A DNA stretch of 64,000 nt, taken from the NCBI RefSeq assembly GCF_013389665.1, contig NZ_CP058316.1, forward strand, positions 124,001-188,000. The letters run 5' to 3'. The notes beneath the pieces are model-generated. The model was not told where the DNA came from and did not search any database. It saw only the letters and a program-made list of their open reading frames with translations. Shown here piece after piece: positions 46,201 to 55,345 of this stretch. Origin of the DNA: Microbacterium oleivorans. Its GTDB lineage: Bacteria > Actinomycetota > Actinomycetes > Actinomycetales > Microbacteriaceae. How positions within the stretch are numbered: the first letter of the stretch is position 1; every line of letters begins with the position of its first letter. Position numbers and translations under genes: made by a program.

Positions 46201-47987
46201 GCGGTGTTCAACGCGTCGACGAGGGATGACGTCGCCTCGTCGGGGGCCTCGCCGAGAGCAGCGGAGTTCTCGATCTCCATGAGGCCGACCACCGAGGCAT
46301 CCAGCTCGGTGATCGCGGCCACCAGCTTGCGCTCCTGGCGCTCGAAGTCGCCGGCATCCCAGGCGCCGCGCTGATCGCAGCCGTCGCGCACCGTGACCCC
46401 GTCGCCGAAGCGATCGGTGTACGCGACGCACGCGGCGTCGTCGGTGCCGAGGGTCGTGAAGTAGTTGAGCACGTTGAACGAGGCAATCGTGATGTCGCCG
46501 CCGACCGCCTCCGGAGCTGCCGTGCGCACCTGCTCGAAGACGACCTGATCCTCACCCGCGCCGTCGCCGACGAGGGGCACCGTGGGATTGAGCTTCCAGG
46601 TGTCGTTGCGGAAGTCGACGATGTGCGGCGCCGTGAAGGTGGCGCCGGCTCCGACAACCACCGGCTCGCGGAGCGACACGTACGGGGGAGTGAGGGCGCG
46701 ATTGTCGCTCGAGAGGAAATTGACGCTCGTGCCGTCGTCGAGCGTGACCGCACGCGCGGCATTGTCCGCCGCGATCGCCGCGGCCTCCGGGGAACCCGGG
46801 CGTGCGGCGTCCGTCGGCTGGCGCAGCGGCGCGTCGCCGAACGCGAGACCGACCTCGCCGTACTGGTTGGTCGAGTAGGTGTTGGTGACGGTGAACGCCC
46901 CCTGCGGCTCGATGAGCATCGACTCGAGCACCTCGCGGCCGGCGGCGTCGGCCGGCCACGCCAGGCGCACCGGGACGGGCTGCTCGGCGGCGGCGATGAC
47001 GGCCGCTGCTCCGGTGGCCACGGTGATCTCGGTCAGTCCGTTGAACTCCGACACGACACCCGTCAGCTCGACGGTGTCGCCCAGGGCCACCTCGTCGACG
47101 GCGCCGGGGGCGTAGACGAAGACGGCGTCGGATGCGGCGCGACCGGCCGTCGTGTCGCCGCCCGTCCCGGGCGTCTGGATCACGTAGCCGTCGAGTCCGC
47201 CCGTCGGGTAGTGCGCGGTGACCACGCCCGAGGTCGTGACGGTGGCGCCGACGTGCGGGGATGCGTCACCGTCGCCCTGGATCTGCGCGATCGTCAGCGC
47301 GATCGGGTCCGGCTCCGGCTCCGGGTCGGGGTCGGGGTCACTGCCGCCGAGGCCCTGGGGCGTCGGCGCACCGGCGGTGAAGTCCGCGGCGTTGTCGGCG
47401 GTGTTGGTGAGGGCGTCGTCACGCGCGACGGATGTCGCGTTGGTCGTGGCCGGGGCCGCGCCGGCACCGGCGAAGTGCGTCGCGCCGCCCCAGCCGACGA
47501 GGTCGACCACCTGAGGGAGATTCGCGATGCCGGTCGCGCCCGCCAGCGCGTCGCGGCTCGAGACCAGCGCGACCTTGCCCTGCGAGCCGCTGAGGGCGAC
47601 CGTGCCCTCGACGTCGGCGTCGAAGCCAGGGAGCGAGGTGTTCGCCCCGGTGGCCTGACCGACCAGCACCTGGCCGCCTGCCGGGACGACGGCGCCGGCG
47701 AGCGGGGTCACCTGCCACGATGCTCCGGTCGCGGAGGCGTACTGCACGCTGTACTGCGACAGGTCGACGGCGGCGTCCCCGACGTTGGCGATCTCGACGA
47801 AGTCGCGGTTGAACGGTGCGCCGTTGTTGCCGCCGCCGCCGTAGACCTCCGAGATGACGAGGTCGGCGGCCGGATCCACGGCCGCCGCCGCGCTGATCGG
47901 GAATCCGATCGCCGAGGCGACGGTGGCCGCGGCGATCGCGGCGGTCAGAGTGCGCGAGCGCGCGCGAACGTGAACTGACGAGGTCAC
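43275..47987 (-). CDS. secreted multidomain endonuclease/5'-nucleotidase
   Basis: 1570 residues. GTG 47987 follows GGGAGATC and opens a signal peptide (TAAIAAATVASAIGFPISAAAA). Domains in order: lamin-tail-like (about 40-150, LVISEVYGGGGNNG), OB-fold of NucH/ExeM nucleases (about 229-310), endonuclease/exonuclease/phosphatase domain (about 497-835, ITIASFNVLNYF; GLMEIENSA; VVNHFKSKG; VGDFNSYGQEDP; SSDHDPVIV), calcineurin-like 5'-nucleotidase (about 838-1100, GINDFHGRIDNN; GNHEFDRG; FTGHTHKDY), 5'-nucleotidase C-terminal domain (about 1140-1370, GVTNPGGLRADLW), and Ig-like domains to the end. No LPXTG anchor is seen. It would cut extracellular DNA and dephosphorylate the nucleotides for uptake of nucleosides and phosphate. 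Confidence 0.93.
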   Translation of the reverse strand: MTSSVHVRARSRTLTAAIAAATVASAIGFPISAAAAVDPAADLVISEVYGGGGNNGAPFNRDFVEIANVGDAAVDLSQYSVQYASATGASWQVTPLAGAVVPAGGQVLVGQATGANTSLPGFDADVEGTVALSGSQGKVALVSSRDALAGATGIANLPQVVDLVGWGGATHFAGAGAAPATTNATSVARDDALTNTADNAADFTAGAPTPQGLGGSDPDPDPEPEPDPIALTIAQIQGDGDASPHVGATVTTSGVVTAHYPTGGLDGYVIQTPGTGGDTTAGRAASDAVFVYAPGAVDEVALGDTVELTGVVSEFNGLTEITVATGAAAVIAAAEQPVPVRLAWPADAAGREVLESMLIEPQGAFTVTNTYSTNQYGEVGLAFGDAPLRQPTDAARPGSPEAAAIAADNAARAVTLDDGTSVNFLSSDNRALTPPYVSLREPVVVGAGATFTAPHIVDFRNDTWKLNPTVPLVGDGAGEDQVVFEQVRTAAPEAVGGDITIASFNVLNYFTTLGTDDAACVAYTDRFGDGVTVRDGCDQRGAWDAGDFERQERKLVAAITELDASVVGLMEIENSAALGEAPDEATSSLVDALNTAAGEDRWAFVPSSADLPPASEQDVITNAIIYQPALVTPDGAARALGDQSDDGGAFGNAREPIGQVFAPVGGGADLLFVVNHFKSKGSAGPWPGDADTGDGQGASVESRVRQATALRDWVSEVQSETDVDSVALVGDFNSYGQEDPLQVLYEAGFSSAEQAFDVAGSSYSFSGLSGSLDHVLLNDAALGRATGADIWNINSGESVALEYSRYANHGTLFDAPDAYRSSDHDPVIVGIDAEAAPVSLTLLGINDFHGRIDNNTVAFAGTVEQLREAADGPVLFLSAGDNIGASLFASSVAQDQPTIDVLNALELQASAVGNHEFDRGFADLSGRVAEASDYPQLGANVYEAGTRTPALPEYAIVDADGLSVGIIGAVTEETPSLVSPAGIEAVEFGDPVEAVNRVAAQLSDGDEANGEADVLVALYHEGAGAGTADGADLEQELAAGGAFAALVNDTAAEVDAIFTGHTHKDYAWSAAIPGTDRTRPVVQTGSYGANIGQILLEIDPDTHTVSAHAEQLVPRTTADAASLVATYPRVAEVDGIVRAALANAAEIGNTAVGEVAGDITTAYAGGSFVDGVWSGGSRDDRASESALGNTVATMLRDSLADLPDGAVIGVTNPGGLRADLWDTQAEFGATAVPGLADGTVSFSQANAVLPFNNTLALVTLTGEQFTTMLEQQWQRAADGTVPQRPYLQLGLSDNVQYTYDPALPEGERITSVTVDGAPIDPAGEYRIGTFSFLAAGGDNFRVFAEGTDYVDTGLLDYEAWVDYIADNPPLEPDFAKQAVQVSGVPDTATAGAPVSFSVAGLNMTSRGAPENTSLEVRWGDTLLTTVPVSGGTAAVEATIPAEVPAGPATLTLTAPATGTTVTVAVDVEQAVDPVASRTLLLPVLPVHLNGILPTTLLALVSLEEGRAEGVVEFREGDRLIATVPVRSGAAAYTLGRLSRGTHAFTATFVPSDADAVEGSVSGSVRVRSLL

Positions 47988-48190
47988 GGAGATCTCCCAG
48001 CGGCGCGGGCACGAGGGGGATGTCGCGCGGGGACCGGCCGTGCTTCGAGCTTCGGCTGAGGATCGCCTGGGAGCAAGCAACGAATGTGTTAAATCTTCCT
48101 CATCCCGTCTACCCGCGGGCGGGAGCGCGATGCGACCCGACGCCGCTGCGGCGCGTGGCCGGGCGAGGCCCCGGGTAGACTGCCCAGGAC
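47988..48190. promoter_or_regulatory. divergent promoter region of the nuclease gene and lepA
   Basis: About 200 bp. TAGACT (48176-48181) lies 9 nt before the lepA ATG, so lepA has almost no leader. A fairly A+T-rich stretch near 48083-48108 (TGTGTTAAATCTTCCTC) may contain the promoter of the nuclease gene. No operator was recognised. Confidence 0.4.
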
Positions 48191-50041
48191 ATGTCTCCGC
48201 GCGCCTCCCAGCCGCTCGCGCCTGCCGCCACGCCGCCCGAGCTCATCCGCAACTTCTGCATCATCGCCCACATCGACCACGGCAAGTCGACGCTGGCCGA
48301 TCGGATGCTGCAGATCACCGGCGTCGTCGCCGACCGCGACATGCGCGCGCAGTACCTCGACCGGATGGACATCGAGCGCGAGCGCGGCATCACGATCAAG
48401 AGCCAGGCCGTGCGGATGCCGTGGTCGAAGGACGCCGGCACCTTCGCGCTCAACATGATCGACACGCCCGGCCACGTCGACTTCACCTACGAGGTCAGCC
48501 GGTCGCTCGCCGCGTGCGAGGGCGCGATTCTGCTCGTCGACGCGGCTCAGGGCATTGAGGCCCAGACGCTCGCGAACCTGTACCTCGCCCTCGAGAACGA
48601 CCTGCAGATCATCCCGGTGCTCAACAAGATCGACCTGCCGGCGGCCGACCCCGAGAAGTACGCCGCGGAGCTCGCCAATCTGATCGGAGGCGATCCCGCG
48701 GACGTGCTGCGGGTGAGCGGCAAGACCGGCATGGGGGTCGAGGAGCTGCTCGACCGCATCGTCGACCGCATCCCGGCACCGGTCGGCGACCCGGACGCTC
48801 CAGCGCGCGCGATGATCTTCGACTCGGTCTACGACGCCTACCGCGGCGTCGTCACCTACGTGCGGATGGTCGACGGAAAGCTCGAGCCGCGCGAGCGGAT
48901 CCAGATGATGTCGACGCGCGCCACCCACGAGCTGCTCGAGATCGGCGTGTCCAACCCCGAGCCGATCCCCGGCAAGGGGCTCGGCGTCGGCGAGGTCGGC
49001 TATCTGATCACGGGCGTGAAGGACGTCCGCCAGTCCAAGGTCGGCGACACGATCACCACCCACCGCAAGCCCGCCACGCAGGCGCTGCCCGGGTACACCG
49101 ACCCCAAGCCCATGGTCTTCTCCGGCATCTATCCGATCGACGGCAGCGACTACGGCGACCTGCGCGAGGCGCTCGACAAGCTCAAGCTCTCCGACGCGTC
49201 GCTCCAGTACGAGCCCGAGACCTCCGTGGCGCTCGGCTTCGGGTTCCGGTGCGGGTTCCTCGGGCTCCTCCACCTCGAGATCATCACCGAGCGTCTCTCG
49301 CGCGAATTCGGCCTGGACCTCATTACCACCGCTCCGTCGGTCACCTATGAGGTCGCGACCGACACCGGCGAGACGGTGGTCGTGACCAACCCGAGCGAAT
49401 ACCCGGACGGCCGCGTGGCCGAGGTGTCGGAGCCGGTCGTGAAGGTCGGCATCCTCGCGCCGAAGGACTACGTCGGCACGGTCATGGAGCTCTGCCAGAC
49501 GCGCCGCGGCACTTTGCTGGGCATGGACTACCTGAGCGAGGACCGTGTCGAGCTGCGCTACAACATGCCGCTGGGCGAGATCGTGTTCGACTTCTTCGAT
49601 CACCTCAAGTCGCGCACCCAGGGCTACGCGAGCCTCGATTACGAGCCGGCCGGTTCGCAGACGGCCGACCTGGTCAAGGTCGACATCCTGCTCCAGGGTG
49701 AGAAGGTCGACGCGTTCAGCTCGATCGTGCACCGTGAGAAGGCCTATGCCTACGGCACCATGATGACCGAGCGGCTGCGCAAGCTGATCCCGCGACAGCA
49801 GTTCGAGGTGCCGATCCAGGCCGCCATCGGCGCTCGCATCATCGCGCGCGAGAACATCCGCGCGATCCGCAAGGACGTGCTCGCGAAGTGCTACGGCGGT
49901 GACATCACCCGCAAGCGCAAGCTCCTCGAGAAGCAGAAGGAGGGCAAGAAGCGCATGAAGATGGTCGGGCGCGTCGAAGTGCCGCAAGAGGCCTTCATCG
50001 CGGCGCTCTCGGGCGACGTCGAGGGCAAGGACAAGAAGTAG
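48191..50041 (+). CDS. lepA: elongation factor 4
   Basis: Ribosome-dependent GTPase that promotes back-translocation or initiation under stress. 616 residues. G1 [16 protein letters not shown]2 region [16 protein letters not shown]3 [23 protein letters not shown]4 [13 protein letters not shown]. The LepA-specific C-terminal domain is present ([14 protein letters not shown] [22 protein letters not shown]). Gene order lepA-DUF1990-hemW-hrcA-dnaJ is conserved in this family. Confidence 0.97.
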   Translation: MSPRASQPLAPAATPPELIRNFCIIAHIDHGKSTLADRMLQITGVVADRDMRAQYLDRMDIERERGITIKSQAVRMPWSKDAGTFALNMIDTPGHVDFTYEVSRSLAACEGAILLVDAAQGIEAQTLANLYLALENDLQIIPVLNKIDLPAADPEKYAAELANLIGGDPADVLRVSGKTGMGVEELLDRIVDRIPAPVGDPDAPARAMIFDSVYDAYRGVVTYVRMVDGKLEPRERIQMMSTRATHELLEIGVSNPEPIPGKGLGVGEVGYLITGVKDVRQSKVGDTITTHRKPATQALPGYTDPKPMVFSGIYPIDGSDYGDLREALDKLKLSDASLQYEPETSVALGFGFRCGFLGLLHLEIITERLSREFGLDLITTAPSVTYEVATDTGETVVVTNPSEYPDGRVAEVSEPVVKVGILAPKDYVGTVMELCQTRRGTLLGMDYLSEDRVELRYNMPLGEIVFDFFDHLKSRTQGYASLDYEPAGSQTADLVKVDILLQGEKVDAFSSIVHREKAYAYGTMMTERLRKLIPRQQFEVPIQAAIGARIIARENIRAIRKDVLAKCYGGDITRKRKLLEKQKEGKKRMKMVGRVEVPQEAFIAALSGDVEGKDKK

Positions 50042-50067
50042 CCCCAACCGGATCCACGAGGAGACCG

Positions 50068-50727
50068 ATGCATCAGCGACGCGGGACCTTCCGAGACGAG
50101 ACCGTCGACTACGCGGCGGTCGGTGCGACGCGCGCGCACGACCTGATGGCGTATCCGCCCGAGCGCAGCCTCCCCGCCGAGAGCGCCTGGCGCATCGGCA
50201 GCGGTCAGTCGCGCTTCGACACGGCCGCCGACCTCCTGATGTCATGGTCGGCCCTGCGCGGTGCCGGCCTGCGCGTGAGCGACGTGCGGCCCGCATCGGG
50301 CCCCATGTACACCGGCGTCGCGTTCGACGAAGAGGGCAATGCGGTGGCGCCGAGCAGCATGGAGCACGAGCAGCGGTTCGACTCGGACGGCACCCCGTAC
50401 GTCGGCGCGGGCACGACCCTTCGCGTGCACGGGCGCGTCTCGGGCCTCAGCGCGGACGCCGAGCTGCGCGTGATCTTCGTCGACGAGGAGCCGCGTCGGG
50501 TCGCCTTCGCGCTCGGCACGGTCGGCGGCTCGGTCGTCAGCGGCGAGGAGTCGTTCCTGCTCGAATGGCGCGACAGCGACGAGGTGTGGTTCGTGGTGCG
50601 CGCGTTCGACCGGCCGACGGCCCTGACGTATCGCATGCTTCCGGCGCTCGTGCGCCGCCGACGACGGATGCTGTTCCAGGGCTATCTCCGGGCGATCTCG
50701 CCGCTGTACACGACGCCCGGGGCCTGA
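50068..50727 (+). CDS. DUF1990 family protein
   Basis: 219 residues. DYAAVGATRAHDLMAYPPE near the start, then FDTAADLLMSWSALRGAG and the C-terminal FLLEWRDSDEVWFVVRAFDRPT segment are the family marks; a START-like fold has been suggested for relatives. The function is unknown. It lies between lepA (26 bp) and hemW (TGATG overlap), so it is in the same operon. GAGGAG precedes the ATG. Confidence 0.85.
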   Translation: MHQRRGTFRDETVDYAAVGATRAHDLMAYPPERSLPAESAWRIGSGQSRFDTAADLLMSWSALRGAGLRVSDVRPASGPMYTGVAFDEEGNAVAPSSMEHEQRFDSDGTPYVGAGTTLRVHGRVSGLSADAELRVIFVDEEPRRVAFALGTVGGSVVSGEESFLLEWRDSDEVWFVVRAFDRPTALTYRMLPALVRRRRRMLFQGYLRAISPLYTTPGA

Positions 50728-51944
50728 TGGGCGCAGCGCTGCCTCTCGGTGATCCGGTGCCGGCCGACGGATCGCTCCCGGACGACCTCGCCATCGCGGC
50801 CGACGGCGCGTTCGGGGTGTACCTGCACGTGCCCTTCTGCCGCGTCCGATGCGGCTACTGCGACTTCAACACGTACACCGCCACCGAGCTGCGCGGAGCG
50901 CGCCAGGATGCGTACGCCGACGAGGTCCTGCGAGAGATCGCGCTCTCGGCGCGTGTCCTCGACGAGCGGGGCCCGCGGCGCCCCGCCGAGACGGTGTTCT
51001 TCGGCGGCGGCACGCCGACCCTCCTGCCTCCGGGCGACCTCGCCCGCATGCTGGCGGGCGTTCGCGACACCTTCGGGATCGCGCGCGGCGCCGAGGTCAC
51101 GGTCGAGGCGAACCCCGACACGCTGACCGACGAGGTCGCCCGCGAGCTGGCCGATGCCGGAGTCACCCGCCTGTCGATCGGGATGCAGTCGGCAGTGCCG
51201 CACGTGCTCGCTGCGCTCGATCGCACCCACGATCCGGCGAACGTCGCGACGGCGGTCGCCGCGGCCCGAGCGGCCCGCCTCGATGTCTCGCTCGATCTCA
51301 TCTACGGAGCTCCCGGCGAGAGTCTCGACGACTGGCGTCGCTCGCTCGAGACGGCGGTCGCCCTCGGCCCCGACCACGTTTCGGCTTACGCGCTCATCAT
51401 CGAGGAGGGCACCAAGCTCGAGCGGCAGATCCGCCGCGGCGAGGTGCTCGCCCCCGACGACGATCTGCAGGCCGACATGTACGAGCTCGCCGACGACCTG
51501 CTGGCCGCGGCCGGTTACCGGTGGTACGAGGTGTCCAACTGGTCCACGACTCCCGAGCAGCGTTCGCGTCACAACCTGGCCTACTGGCGCGGCACCGACT
51601 GGTGGGGCTACGGGCCGGGCGCGCACAGCCACGTCGGCGGGCTGCGCTGGTGGAACGTCAAGCATCCCGCCGCCTACGCGCAGCGGCTCTCCGGGGGCGT
51701 GTCGCCCGGAGCCGGGCGGGAACGGCCGGACGCCGAGGCGCGTCGCCTCGAGTCGGTGCTCCTGCGCACGCGGATCGCCGAGGGCCTCCCGATCGCGGAG
51801 CTCGATGACGATGCCCGGCGCGGTGTGGCCGGTCTCATCGCCGACGGACTGATCGACGGGGCCGCCGCGGTCCGCGGCCGCATCGTGCTGACCCTCCGGG
51901 GGCGGCTGATGGCCGACGCCGTCGTGCGAACGCTCACCGAGTGA
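50727..51944 (+). CDS. hemW: radical SAM heme chaperone HemW
   Basis: 405 residues. The radical-SAM cluster motif is C-R-V-R-C-G-Y-C (in YLHVPFCRVRCGYCDF), followed by FFGGGTPTLL and VEANPD. RLSIGMQS and DLIYGAPGE are family blocks, and HNLAYWRGTDWWGYGPGAHS precedes the C-terminal HemN_C-like domain. HemW loads heme into respiratory proteins rather than oxidising coproporphyrinogen. ATG 50727 overlaps the DUF1990 stop. Confidence 0.94.
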   Translation: MGAALPLGDPVPADGSLPDDLAIAADGAFGVYLHVPFCRVRCGYCDFNTYTATELRGARQDAYADEVLREIALSARVLDERGPRRPAETVFFGGGTPTLLPPGDLARMLAGVRDTFGIARGAEVTVEANPDTLTDEVARELADAGVTRLSIGMQSAVPHVLAALDRTHDPANVATAVAAARAARLDVSLDLIYGAPGESLDDWRRSLETAVALGPDHVSAYALIIEEGTKLERQIRRGEVLAPDDDLQADMYELADDLLAAAGYRWYEVSNWSTTPEQRSRHNLAYWRGTDWWGYGPGAHSHVGGLRWWNVKHPAAYAQRLSGGVSPGAGRERPDAEARRLESVLLRTRIAEGLPIAELDDDARRGVAGLIADGLIDGAAAVRGRIVLTLRGRLMADAVVRTLTE

Positions 51945-51975
51945 GTCCCGGCGGCGATCCTCGCTCGCGGCGCGG

Positions 51976-52007
51976 TAGAATTGGCACTCCCGTACAGCGA
52001 GTGCCAG
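51976..52007 (+). promoter_or_regulatory. hrcA promoter -10 and CIRCE operator
   Basis: TAGAAT (51976-51981) is the -10. TTGGCACTC (51981-51989), a 9-bp spacer and GAGTGCCAG (51999-52007) form CIRCE, the binding site of HrcA. The operator covers the transcription start and ends 4 bp before the GGAGG of hrcA, so HrcA represses its own operon and is released on heat shock. Confidence 0.93.
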
Positions 52008-52019
52008 CGAGGAGGTGAC

Positions 52020-53057
52020 ATGGTTTCGGAACGCGGACTGCAGGTGCTGCGGGCGATCGTGCAGGACTATGTCGACACCCGTGAGCCCGTCGGCAGCAAG
52101 TCGATCGTGGAACGCCATGCCTTCGGAGTGTCGGCGGCGACGATCCGCAACGACATGGCGCTGCTCGAGGACGAAGACCTCATCGCCGCGCCGCACACGT
52201 CGTCGGGACGCGTCCCGACGGACAAGGGATACCGGGTGTTCGTCGACCACCTCGCGGGGCTGCGTCCGCTCAGCTCTGCTCAGCGCTCCGCCATCGCGAC
52301 CTTCCTCGACGGCCCGAGCGACCTCGACGACCTCCTCGTGCGCACTGTCCGTGCTCTCACCCAGCTCACGGGGCAGGTGGCCATGGTGCAGTACCCGTCG
52401 TTCGCGCGGGCGCAGGTGTCTCATCTCGAGCTGGTCGATCTCGGCGGCGGGCGCCTCGTGGTGATCGTGGTGACCGACACCGGGCGCGTCTCGCAGCGCG
52501 TCGGGGTCGTGCGCACAGTCCTCGACGAGGCCCAGTTCGCTGTCGCGAAGGCGACCCTGCGCGCCGCGGTGACGGGGAGCTCGATTCGCGACGCGTCGCA
52601 GGCCGTCTCCGCCCTCGCCGGCGACGTGTCATCGCGCGACGCGATCGGGGAGGCTGTGCGCGAGATCGCCCGGATCCTGGTCGAGGAACTCGAGACCTTC
52701 CGGCAGGACCGTCTGGTGATGGCCGGCACCGCCACGCTCGCTCGGCGGGAGGCCGACTTCCGCGGCAGCATCTACCCGCTGCTCGAGGCGATCGAGGAGC
52801 AGGTGACCCTCCTGCGCCTCATGGGCGAGATGGTCACCGACGAGCGGGGAGTGGCGACCCGCATCGGCCGTGAGAACGAGGCCTTCGGGCTCTCGGAGGC
52901 ATCCGTCGTGACGAGCGACTACGACGTCCCCGGCTCCCATGCGCGGGTCGGGCTCATGGGGCCGACCCGGATGGACTACCCGACCAACCTCGCGACGGTC
53001 CGCGCCGTCGCCCACTATCTCAGCCGGCTGCTCGAGGACGACGAGAGCTCCCGCTGA
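52020..53057 (+). CDS. hrcA: heat-inducible transcription repressor HrcA
   Basis: 345 residues. The winged-helix N-terminus is SERGLQVLRAIVQDYVDTREPVGSKSIVE and VSAATIRNDMALLEDEDLI; the central GAF-like domain and the C-terminal GLMGPTRMDYPTNLATVRAVA are typical. ATG 52020 follows GGAGG (52011-52015) by 4 nt. It binds the CIRCE element directly upstream and is cotranscribed with dnaJ. HrcA normally needs GroEL to stay active. Confidence 0.96.
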   Translation: MVSERGLQVLRAIVQDYVDTREPVGSKSIVERHAFGVSAATIRNDMALLEDEDLIAAPHTSSGRVPTDKGYRVFVDHLAGLRPLSSAQRSAIATFLDGPSDLDDLLVRTVRALTQLTGQVAMVQYPSFARAQVSHLELVDLGGGRLVVIVVTDTGRVSQRVGVVRTVLDEAQFAVAKATLRAAVTGSSIRDASQAVSALAGDVSSRDAIGEAVREIARILVEELETFRQDRLVMAGTATLARREADFRGSIYPLLEAIEEQVTLLRLMGEMVTDERGVATRIGRENEAFGLSEASVVTSDYDVPGSHARVGLMGPTRMDYPTNLATVRAVAHYLSRLLEDDESSR

Positions 53058-53096
53058 CCCCACCCACCCACGCCCCTCCGGGCGGAAAGGCGATCC

Positions 53097-54218
53097 GTGG
53101 CTGACCACTACGAGGTCCTGGGCGTCGCGCGCGACGCGTCGCCCGACGAGATCAAGAAGGCGTATCGACGCCTCGCACGAGAGCTGCACCCCGACGTGAA
53201 TCCCGGCGCGGACGCGTCCGAGCGCTTCAAGCTGGTGACGCACGCCTACGACGTGCTCAGCGACCCCGAGCAGCGCCAGCGCTACGACATGGGCGGCGAT
53301 GGTCCCGGCGGTTTCGGGGGAGCCGCGGGCTTCGGCGGGTTCAGCGACATCTTCGAGACATTCTTCGGCGGCGGTGGTGCCGGCGGCGGCCGCGCCGGCG
53401 GGCCGCGATCGCGCCGGGAGCGCGGACAGGACGCCCTCGTCCGCGTGACGCTCGAGCTCGGCGACGTCGTCTTCGGTGTGCACCGCGACATCGAGGTCGA
53501 CACCGCGGTGCTGTGCGAGACCTGCCAGGGCTCGTGCTGCCAGCCCGGCACCCAGCCGGTCACCTGCGATGTCTGCCACGGCGCCGGCAACGTCCAGCGC
53601 ACGGTCCGCAGCCTGCTCGGCAACGTCGTGACCTCGCAGCCCTGCAACGTGTGCCAGGGCTACGGGACGACCATCCCCTACCCGTGCACGACGTGCCAGG
53701 GACAGGGACGGGTGCGTGCTCGCCGCACTGTCTCGCTCGACATCCCCGCCGGTGTCGAGACGGGGCTGCGGCTGCAACTGCCGGGGTCCGGCGAGGTCGG
53801 TCCGGCGGGCGGACCCAATGGGGACCTCTACCTGGAGGTGACCGTGGCCGCCCACGACGTGTTCAGCCGCGAGGGCGACGATCTTCTCGCCACGCTCGAG
53901 GTGTCGATGCCCGACGCGGTGCTGGGCGCCACCACCACGATCGAGTCGCTCGACGGCCCGGTCGACCTCGAGCTGCGGCCCGGCGTGCAGTCGGGTGACG
54001 TGCTGACGATCAAGGCCCGCGGGATCACGCCCCTGCGCGGAACGAACCGCGGCGACCTCCGAGTCGGCGTCCACGTCGTGACGCCGACTCGCCTGGACGC
54101 GAAGGAACGCGCGCTGATCGAGGAGCTGAAGCGCCGCACGAAGGCACCGGCCCCGCACCTGGCGGAGTTCCACCAGGGGATGTTCGCGAAACTGCGCGAC
54201 CGGTTCCGGAACAGCTGA
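53097..54218 (+). CDS. dnaJ: chaperone DnaJ
   Basis: 373 residues. J domain (residues 1 to about 65) with the HPD triad in [11 protein letters not shown]; a Gly/Phe-rich linker; four zinc-binding repeats [24 protein letters not shown] and CTTCQGQG (the first departs from CxxCxGxG in its last position); and substrate-binding C-terminal beta domains. It starts with GTG 53097. Linkage to hrcA and rsmE is the DnaJ2 type of actinobacteria, separate from the dnaK operon copy. Confidence 0.96.
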   Translation: MADHYEVLGVARDASPDEIKKAYRRLARELHPDVNPGADASERFKLVTHAYDVLSDPEQRQRYDMGGDGPGGFGGAAGFGGFSDIFETFFGGGGAGGGRAGGPRSRRERGQDALVRVTLELGDVVFGVHRDIEVDTAVLCETCQGSCCQPGTQPVTCDVCHGAGNVQRTVRSLLGNVVTSQPCNVCQGYGTTIPYPCTTCQGQGRVRARRTVSLDIPAGVETGLRLQLPGSGEVGPAGGPNGDLYLEVTVAAHDVFSREGDDLLATLEVSMPDAVLGATTTIESLDGPVDLELRPGVQSGDVLTIKARGITPLRGTNRGDLRVGVHVVTPTRLDAKERALIEELKRRTKAPAPHLAEFHQGMFAKLRDRFRNS

Positions 54219-54222
54219 TCCC

Positions 54223-54951
54223 ATGGCGCTGCACTTCGTCGTCGACGCGCCGCTGGACGCCCAGCCGGGCGAGAGCGTCGAACTCACCGGCGCCGAGGCT
54301 CACCACGCTGCGGGCGTGCGGCGGGTGCGGCCCGGCGAAGCGGTGACGGTCGGCGACGGTGCCGGCACCTGGCTGAGCGGGACCGTCGTGTCGGCCGACC
54401 CGAGACTCGTGCGCATCGACGTCACCGGGCGTCGGGACCTCCCGGCGCCCGAGCGCCGCGTCGCCCTCGTGCAGGCTCTCGCCAAGGGCGACCGCGACGA
54501 GCTGGCAGTGCAGGCGTGCACCGAGCTCGGGGTGGACGAGATCGTCCCGTGGCAGGCGGCGCGCAGCGTTTCGCGCTGGAGCGGACCCAAGATCGAGCGT
54601 GGCATGCAACGCTGGTCGACCATCGCTCGCGAGGCCGCGAAGCAGGCACACCGGCCATGGTTGCCCGACGTCGCCGCGCCGGCATCGACGGCCGATCTGG
54701 TCACGCGGGCGACGGGGAGGCGGATGCTGGTGCTCGAGCCGTCGGCGACGCAGCCGCTCAGCCGCGTCGACCTGGGCGACGGCGACGTCGACCTGGTCGT
54801 CGGTCCCGAGGGCGGGATCGCGCCGGAGGAGCTCGAGGCGCTGCGGGGCGCCGGTGCCACCCTCGTCCGCCTGGGCGGCACCGTCCTGCGCACCTCCACC
54901 GCCGGGCCCGCCGCGCTCGGTGTGGTCAACGTGGCTCTCGGACGCTGGTGA
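54223..54951 (+). CDS. rsmE: 16S rRNA (uracil-1498-N3)-methyltransferase
   Basis: 242 residues, SPOUT fold. HFVVDAPLD and HHAAGVRRVRPGEAVTVGDG form the N-terminal PUA-like domain. ALAKGDRDELAVQACTELGVDEIVPWQAARS and the knotted SAM-binding region VVGPEGGIAPEELEAL, then RLGGTVLRTSTA, complete it. It starts 5 bp after dnaJ, so it belongs to the CIRCE operon. Confidence 0.95.
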   Translation: MALHFVVDAPLDAQPGESVELTGAEAHHAAGVRRVRPGEAVTVGDGAGTWLSGTVVSADPRLVRIDVTGRRDLPAPERRVALVQALAKGDRDELAVQACTELGVDEIVPWQAARSVSRWSGPKIERGMQRWSTIAREAAKQAHRPWLPDVAAPASTADLVTRATGRRMLVLEPSATQPLSRVDLGDGDVDLVVGPEGGIAPEELEALRGAGATLVRLGGTVLRTSTAGPAALGVVNVALGRW

Positions 54952-54985
54952 GCGCCGGCTCCGGTCCGATCGCACACCCCGCCGA

Positions 54986-54991
54986 TAGACT
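54986..54991 (+). promoter_or_regulatory. candidate -10 of the HIT gene (leaderless)
   Basis: TAGACT, 6 nt (GAGATC), then ATG 54998. It probably also drives phoH-ybeY-CBS-era. Confidence 0.55.
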
Positions 54992-54997
54992 GAGATC

Positions 54998-55345
54998 ATG
55001 AGCGAACCGTCCGTCTTCACGCGCATCCTCCGCGGTGAGATCCCCTCCGAGATCGTCGCCGAGACCGAGAACGTGTTCGCCATCCGCGACATCGCCCCGC
55101 AGGCTCCGGTCCACCTGCTCGTGATTCCCAAATCCGAGCAGTACCGCAACGTCGTCGAGCTCGCAGCGGGTGACCCCGCTCTGCTGAGCGAGCTCGTCGG
55201 CCTCGCCCGCACGGTCGCCGACGAGCACGCCGCGGGTGACTTCCGATTGATCTTCAACACCGGTGCCGGTGCGGGGCAGACGGTCTTCCACGTCCACGCC
55301 CACGTCCTCGCCGGTGACCTCTCCGAAGGGAGCCTCGGTGGCTGA
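54998..55345 (+). CDS. HIT-family nucleotide-binding hydrolase
   Basis: 115 residues of the Hint/HinT branch. FTRILRGEIPSEIVAET, then IAPQAPVHLLVIPKSE, and the histidine triad HVHAHVLAG near residue 98. Such proteins remove AMP from aminoacyl-adenylates or phosphoramidates. It overlaps phoH by 8 bp, beginning the phoH-ybeY-CBS-era operon. Confidence 0.93.
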   Translation: MSEPSVFTRILRGEIPSEIVAETENVFAIRDIAPQAPVHLLVIPKSEQYRNVVELAAGDPALLSELVGLARTVADEHAAGDFRLIFNTGAGAGQTVFHVHAHVLAGDLSEGSLGG

